Origin: Medicago truncatula
Lineage: Eukaryota; Streptophyta; Magnoliopsida; Fabales; Fabaceae
DNA length: 64,000 nt
Direction: 5' to 3'
Assembly: GCF_003473485.1 (NCBI RefSeq)
Contig: NC_053046.1
Location: forward strand, 37,285,832 to 37,349,831
In this document: piece by piece, positions 58,201 through 64,000 of the stretch
Position numbering within the stretch: the stretch's first letter is position 1
Layout of the letters: each line of letters begins with the position of its first letter
The notes under the pieces: generated by a model
The model's database searches: none
The model's input: the letters and a program-made list of their open reading frames with translations, nothing else
What the model was told of the DNA's origin: nothing
Program-made: the position numbers and the translations under genes

Positions 58201-58902
58201 ACAAACACTTCAAAAATGACAAGTGTTTTTTTAATTAAAAAAAAAAAGAGAGAGCTTTATCTAGAAAAATGTTAAGCAAACGCACCCTAAAACTAGAACA
58301 ACTTATGATGAACATGTCGTAAGTTGTTTTCATAAATTCTCCCAATCAATCTCACAGGTACTTATAGTCGTAGATAAGCTCGAATGATCCAATCCAAATA
58401 GGCCCTATGTGCAAGTCATTTCTATAACAAAGGTTAAAATAAAGTCAAACTACTTTTCTATCAGTTAAGTTGATCTCATAAGCTATCATTGATAGCTTCG
58501 AGAAATAAGCTGAAAACAGCTTGTGTACATATCATATGTTATTTTTATAAGCTCTAAGACAGTCTCATAAGGGTAAAATGTCATAGGACAAGCTCAAATA
58601 ATTCAATCCAAACAACCCTAAATCTAAAAACCCTTTTCATATACAAGCTGACGTAATTCATAATTAAAAACATCATTTTCATATAATCTAAAAATAATTA
58701 ATCAAAATTAAATAAATAAAAATGGGTACGTACCTTTTGATTTGTCTTCGAAAAAGAGAGAATCACTTGAAACAGCTTGAAGAGAACCACCAGAAAGAGC
58801 ATCCTTTGTTGATTTCTCAAAGAAATCTTCGATTTCTTCTGTGCTTATGTTAGCTCTCCATGCTTTCTTCCCCTTCCTTGAACTTTTCGATTTCTTCCCC
58901 AT
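55205..58902 (-). CDS. SMO4: NOP53 / SMO4 ribosome-biogenesis protein
   Basis: Twelve exons (58902-58734, 57554-57382, 57283-57235, 57146-57115, 56999-56919, 56820-56707, 56562-56474, 56166-56047, 55956-55834, 55693-55627, 55510-55431, 55208-55205) join in frame to 366 residues. Start MGKKSKSSRKGKKAWRANIS; then DLAVKKKIEKHREKVLHVDS; VDPPGCSFNPTHESHQDT; NELGPEPVPLTVPAGEAISE; an acidic stretch (DDDESNHEDDGENEDD); a basic coiled region; PPRLGKHKF near the C-terminus; end PRRNR. These are the conserved blocks of NOP53 (human GLTSCR2/PICT1), a nucleolar factor for 60S subunit maturation that recruits the exosome helicase Mtr4. The Arabidopsis homologue is SMALL ORGAN 4. The last exon carries only one coding base before the stop. 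Intron 1 (1.2 kb) is filled with MITEs. Confidence 0.92.
57771..58406. mobile_element. Nested MITEs in NOP53 intron 1
   Basis: Outer element: ends ATAGGGCTGCTACC and (reverse) ATAGGGCCTATTTGG, with AAGCTTAT/ATAAGC-rich arms. Inner element 57966-58288: ends AGGGTGTGTTTGTTTTAGCT and (reverse) AGGGTGCGTTTGCTTAAC. A further truncated relative of the outer family follows at about 58,430-58,620. Target duplications were not resolved. Confidence 0.6.
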
Positions 58903-60890
58903 TTTCTAACAATACACTTTTTCAATTTTCAGGAACAAGGGTTTTTTTTCAGAACAGAACATTAGCGGCAGAGTGTAAACAGGGTTTGGTTTATATATGT
59001 TGTCGTTGTTGCAGAGATGGAGCATTTTGTTGGGTTTTGTCAATGGGCCTATTAAAATAAACTTCTTGACCCACTTTTTAATTTCATTTCCTTTAGATGA
59101 TTGCTTAATACACACTCAAAATTGATCATTTGAGGAAATTTAAAAACATTGCAATTTTTTGGGGAAATTTAATAATATTAGAAAATTTTATTTGGTTTAT
59201 TCACTACTAGACACTTAACAATATTTTCAAGCACCAGTTTAGTGTAGTATAAGTTATCAGATATTTGGATCCCTCGCCTATTTGATTAAGGGGTTGATCG
59301 CTAATTAGTTCGTATTGAAAGAATTCTATTTGAAAGGATTAGTTTATGCAGTGGTCGAAATATGCCTTTTTTTTTTACCTAAAAATAAGCAACAATAAAC
59401 ATGATATCATGTTTTTGCTCTAGTTTTTTATTCTAGAGCAAAAACTTTGGCACAAATTATGTACATGGATGTTTTCGCTCTAGTTGTAACTAATAAGTTG
59501 GAAAGAAAATGATGTATGAAGGTAACTAAGATTTGGTGGAGGACAAAATGACGTTGATAATTTTGATGAAGACACTTTGGCATGGTGAAATGAACTTCAA
59601 AAGGCATCATTGAAATGAGATATTTGTGGTTGTAAGGTCAAGATAATGAGATACTCCCTCCGTCCCATGATATAAGCAAGCAAAGTAGGAGTAAAGTTTA
59701 AAAAGTGAGGTGTGCTCTATTTTTTTTTAGCTGAGGAGTGTTCAAATTGAATATAACCAATGAGAGATTTTGGAACTATAGGACTTGATGGATAAGAAAT
59801 ATCGCAGTGGATTTGATTCATCTGATAAAATAAAGATGTTGACCCTTTTGATGGCCAGATAAAATAAAGTTTAACATAAACATGATAAACTTTTACTTTC
59901 ATTCTCATTGAAAATCCTATCTTGTTGGCCTCAAACTCTCTCCATTAAAAACTTCAACTCAACAAAAAAAAAAACATTAAAAAAAAAAATGCAATCCGTA
60001 GAGTAAGATATAAGGAGGAGATCAAATTTTGAGTATAGGTCATTGCAATAATGAACTGATTGCCTGCAGTATCATATGAAAAGGTGGTTGACTCACTTCA
60101 TGGCTTAACTAAATTATCAGTTAGTCGTCTTTGTCCAGTAAAAAAATTTGAAGTTTCACAATCCAAAAAAAAAAAAAAAAGTTTTAACAAATTTAAATAG
60201 GCTTAGAATTATCAATTGACTGCACTGATGTTATTGTAGCTTAAACAATATTGGAAAACAGTGACTACAACGATATACCAGCACAGTAGTAAAAATTAAT
60301 GCTATCATTTCAACCTTGAGGGAAAATCATTTGCATTATACAATATCCATCAATTCCCACCCTCCCACCCATAAGCATGGTATAGATAAAGCAAAACCTC
60401 GACAAAATGGTAAAGACCGTGGTAAAAAGAAAAGAATGTGGTATTAAAACAACATTAACATTCTTAGATGATTAGTTACACTTTTCTATGAATATTCTGT
60501 GTACACATCAGTTGAGAAAAGCAGAACAGTCAATTCAAAGATTTTTATTAAAGATAAACAGACAAAAATCAATATGTTCTTATCAGCTCAACTCATCAAA
60601 TCAGTAACCAAAGCATGATAGAATATTAAGAAGCAAAAAAATAAGAAAGAAGTGAAGAGTAAGAATACTATCAAATGATAATTAATTGGGATGAAGTAAC
60701 AATGGTTGAGAACAATATACTTCAATTTTAACTCAGGTAATTTCTCAATAATAGGTCTCTTAATGAGCAAACCAGAAAACAACTTCCATGACTAACATAT
60801 CTAGTGTCCAACAACATATAGAACTAAACATAGAGTTCAACAGAATATGGTTTAAAAACAAAATTTCCAGATGCTACCAAAGCAGCCTAT
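58903..60890. other. Intergenic between NOP53 promoter and L13a 3' end
   Basis: No gene. One end of a Stowaway-like element (ACTCCCTCCGTCCCATGATA) is at about 59,652; its partner end was not found. Short A-runs at 59,960-59,990 and 60,165-60,180. Confidence 0.5.
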
Positions 60891-62812
60891 TCAGTACTTG
60901 ACAGGAGCAAGTACTTGTAGTTCGGACCCGAGCTTTTCGTCCACAATTTTCTCAGCTTTCACCCTTAATTTATTGATCTGCTTCTTTTTCTCATAAGCCA
61001 ATTGTGATCTTTCCTTTCTCTTGTTTTCCAATTCCTGTCATCAAAAAAGGATTTACAAAGTTAAGTGCACCGTTCAAAAGATCAAAATTCTAATACAAAA
61101 ATATACAAAAAAAGAAAAAGAAAAACTCACCTTTATGATATCATAGTAGTTCCATCCAACCTCAGCTGACAATTGTCCAAGCAGGCAGAATTTGTGTCCC
61201 TTTTGAAGCCTCAATACCCTAAATTCATTTACACATTCAGCATTCACAATAAAATCATGATTCAACAAAAAAATGTTTCGACGATTTAAATCACAGCCTT
61301 TTAAGTTTAGTCCCTACATATACTTTATGTAATTTGATGCATGGAGTGAATTTGAAATTTCGTGAATTTATAGAGACTAAAACAAACCTAACCATAAAAA
61401 ACTAAAAACTTAGAATGTAAACAAGACAGAACTTACTTGAGAGCATCAGGAACAACCATCCTCTTAATCTTGTCATATGGAGGTGGAATACCTTCATAGA
61501 CTTTCAACCTAGCAAGAGCAGCTTCCCCACGCTTTGTCTTGTGTGGAATCATTCTACAAAAAGGAAAGAAAACATTTTAAAAAAAAATAAAAAATACAAG
61601 CATTCTTAACACCAGTGTTGTGAAACGCAGAAAATAACAGCTTGCTCAAATTCAACCAACTATGGCAAGTGTCTCTGACAACCCATTCTACTAAATAGCA
61701 GCTTCCACTTGTTTTTTCTCAAGCGGTAACATTCTGCAAAATACACATTTTTCACAAATAACACAAACATTCTCAACACCAGTGTTGTCAATCGTGGAAA
61801 GTAACAGTTTGTTCCAATTCAGCTATGCTATAGAAGAACTATGGCACCGCAAGAGTGACAAGCCATTATACTAAATAGAAGCTTTCAACAAGTAACACAA
61901 ACAATCTTAACACTAATGTTGTCAATCACGAAAAGTAGTAGTTTATTCAAATTCAGCTACACTACTATGGCACGGCTATAGTCTCCATTTGACAAACCAT
62001 TGTACTAAATATTGTCGCAAACAATAACCATTAGTTCAAATTCCTCTCAGATATAGCGTTGTAGCCGCTATTTGACAACACTGTTTAAATTAACATACAT
62101 ATTCACCATTTCATAACTTCACATTATACACATAGTTTCAGCAACTAAATAACTACCCTAAAAAACACAATTTCATACTTTTATTAAAAAAAAACATACA
62201 ATGTAATAATAAACAAAAAGTTAACACTTTATTTTCTCACAATCTTAACAGCATAACAATTAAAATCCATGTCAAAAACACACATTTTATCTTATGCAGG
62301 ATCATTCTACAGAACACACATTTTTCAGATATAACACTAATATCCTTAAAATCAATGTTCTCAATTGGGGAAAAATTGAAGTTTTTCAAATTCAGCTAAC
62401 CTACAAGGCTATAACACTGTTATAACCTCTATTTGATAACACATTATACTAAAACATGGTATCACATCAATTCATGACAAAACAAATCAACACCCTAATT
62501 GAAATGTAGCTGAAAAATCTTCGAGTGAAAAAGAACTAACCCACGAAGAGTTCTCCAGAAAATCTTTGAAGGAGCCCTAAAATGAATAGGACCATGACTG
62601 GGTTTGGTATTCATCCTCTTCCTAAGAAACCTCATGTACTTCATTTTCTGCCTAACGAGTCCACCTGACATACAAATCTCTTCACATCTTACAACCACAA
62701 CTTTCTGTCCGTTTAGGAGCTCTTTTGCGACAATCGACGCTAAACGACCTAGCATGTGGTGGCGAGCGTCAATGACGACTCTCTTTGCACATGCTCCGGA
62801 ACCTGACACCAT
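60891..62812 (-). CDS. RPL13A: 60S ribosomal protein L13a (uL13)
   Basis: Four exons (62812-62541, 61553-61437, 61218-61131, 61034-60891) join in frame to 206 residues, the usual plant length. Blocks: [89 protein letters not shown], and ending QVLAPVKY. uL13 is a core protein of the large subunit. The 5' flank up to about 62,890 is GC-richer than the surroundings. Intron 1 (about 1 kb) holds four diverged copies of a MITE-like repeat. In animals introns of this gene host box C/D snoRNAs; none was recognised here. Confidence 0.97.
61608..62460. repeat. Diverged MITE repeats in L13a intron 1
   Basis: Four diverged blocks begin with CAGTGTTGT-like words and contain CAAATTCAGCTA and CATT(A/G)TACTAAAT (about 61,608-61,700; 61,775-61,880; 61,908-62,010; 62,345-62,460). 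The end GCCGCTATTTGACAACACTG at 62,064-62,083 is the inverse terminus of the same family. Related sequence (GGCGGCTATAAC, AACGGCTATAGCACTGTTGC) is in CAN copy 1 intron 4, about 26,870-26,970. Confidence 0.65.
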
Positions 62813-63006
62813 TTTCGACTGGAGTTTCTGTAGGGTTTTCTTGGTGTTTTAGGTTTTGCAGTGACGGCGAAAATTTTGTAGTATATGAAGTCTGGGTTTT
62901 TATGGGTTTGAATAATGTGTCGGATCTTGGGGGATGGATCCGTTAGCCCGTTTTCTTAATGGGCTGCTTTCTATTTTATTTTTAAATTAAGGTAATTGAT
63001 TGATAT

Positions 63007-63360
63007 TTTTTTTTTGAACAAGCAAAAAATTCAATAAAAGATCTGGAGAGGGCCAGAACCCTTAACAACAAAAGTGCTTACAACAAAACAAAAAGAAGGA
63101 GCAAAACATTACATCACAGATGAATTAAACTAACAAAGCAACTGCTAAAACAACAACAACAGAGAAATGACAGAAGCTACTAGCTAAACACCAAAGTTCA
63201 ATCATCAGTATCATAGAACAGGTCTTGTTGTCTGAACAATGTGTTGCAAATAACACTTCCCATGTATTGTTTTACCATTGAGCCAACTATTTGGTATATG
63301 CCGAGGTAGCTTTGGAGGTATCCTTTTGGGCACGAGTCCTCATTCCGGCTGAGTTGAAAT
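63007..63360 (-). mobile_element. Probable LINE 3' end with A-tail
   Basis: On the minus strand the sequence runs GGCCCTCTCCAGATCTTTTA, then TTGAATTTTTTGCTTGTTC, then an A-run (T-run 63007-63015 on plus). Plant L1 LINE 3' ends have this form. No coding part could be confirmed. Confidence 0.4.
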
Positions 63361-63368
63361 TTGATATC

Positions 63369-63736
63369 AAGTAAATCACCAAATTGGTCCCTATCTATGT
63401 ACTAAATTCTCAAATTGGTCCCTAACTCTATGAATAACTCAAAATGGTTCATGTCTTTTGTCAAATGTTTCTCAGATTTGTCACTGGCTCTATTAGTGTT
63501 TTGTATTTGAGTGTTATTGACTCAATGTCTTTTGGATATTATTTAGTGGTTAATGGCATAATGCTTTTTGGATCTTATTTGGTACATTAATGACTTAAAA
63601 TACAAAACAACTAAGAGAGTCGGGGATCAATTTGAGAAACGTTTGACAAAGACAGAGACCATTTTGAGTTATTCATAGAGTTAGGAACCAATTTGAGAAT
63701 TTGGTACAAATACAAGGACCAATATGGTGATTTACT
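63369..63736. mobile_element. Fold-back MITE with long inverted arms
   Basis: Left end AGTAAATCACCAAATTGGTC and right end (reverse) AGTAAATCACCATATTGGTC. The arms remain complementary for about 150 bases (TCTCAAATTGGTCCCTAACT, GAATAACTCAAAATGG and their inverses). No coding capacity. A target duplication is not clear. Confidence 0.8.
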
Positions 63737-64000
63737 CTTTGATGCACCGCGCCGGAAAATCACAACAACAACGACGAATTTTGGAAATCTTAATCCAATC
63801 CATTCAACCCAAAGTTGCAGAAAACAACATTCATTAAACTCAAATTTCATTTAAAATTCACCTGAAAACAAAATTGCAGAAAATATTGATTTCTAAATTA
63901 TTCAATTCATTCAACCCAAAGTTCACATATTCATCACAGGCCAAATATTACACAACAAAACAATCAAAATCGGAATGGAAAATCTCATAGAACTCAGATC
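63737..64000. other. Right edge, no gene seen
   Basis: A phrase ATTCAACCCAAAGTT occurs twice (about 63,798 and 63,907). It may belong to a gene or repeat beyond the window. Confidence 0.4.

Noticed and set aside
60891-62541. snoRNA genes in L13a introns, as in animals
   Set aside because: No convincing C/D box pair with a plausible terminal stem was recognised by eye. A dedicated snoRNA search would decide.
1-64000. CRISPR arrays, operons, bacterial islands
   Set aside because: The sequence is plant nuclear DNA with spliced genes. No regularly spaced short repeats with unique spacers were seen.

Overview
The window is nuclear DNA of a flowering plant, most likely a legume close to Medicago truncatula. 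It is AT-rich. The genes have short exons and canonical GT-AG introns, and the gaps are full of tRNA-derived SINEs, short inverted-repeat elements and LINE scraps. Species is inferred from gene sequence and repeat style, not proven.

Positions 1-18,000 are repeat-rich. A tandem array (1-7,060) carries two copies of a small basic protein gene. A broken multi-exon gene (7,775-11,507, minus) has repeated in-phase exons and is interrupted by a solo copia-type LTR; that LTR together with its flank was later duplicated in tandem (7,731-10,644). A second solo LTR (12,698-14,324), a CACTA-like transposase scrap, a hAT-type element with target duplication and a SINE inserted in a SINE follow.

Positions 18,000-25,000 hold an ERD15-like PAM2 protein gene, a tRNA-Leu(CAA) and a small heavy-metal-associated (HMA) protein gene.

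Positions 25,000-62,800 are the gene-rich core: two tandem Ca2+-dependent staphylococcal-type nuclease genes (CAN), a PLAC8/DUF2985 membrane protein gene with an apparent one-base frameshift, alpha-SNAP, two tandem AVT6-type amino-acid transporters, NOP53/SMO4 and ribosomal protein L13a (uL13). Exon models were built by hand; nearly all close in frame and give family-typical lengths (alpha-SNAP 289 aa, L13a 206 aa).

The order transporter - alpha-SNAP - PLAC8 is the gene order of the soybean Rhg1 cyst-nematode resistance block, so this is very probably the orthologous locus in unamplified form. The WI12 gene that accompanies them in soybean is not seen. From memory, the same neighbours (CAN, alpha-SNAP, AVT6, SMO4) also sit together in two Arabidopsis regions, which makes this an old conserved neighbourhood. 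alpha-SNAP has the ordinary acidic C-terminus, unlike the resistance-type soybean alleles. The rest of the block consists of housekeeping genes (ribosome biogenesis, ribosomal protein), with no obvious joint pathway beyond conserved proximity.
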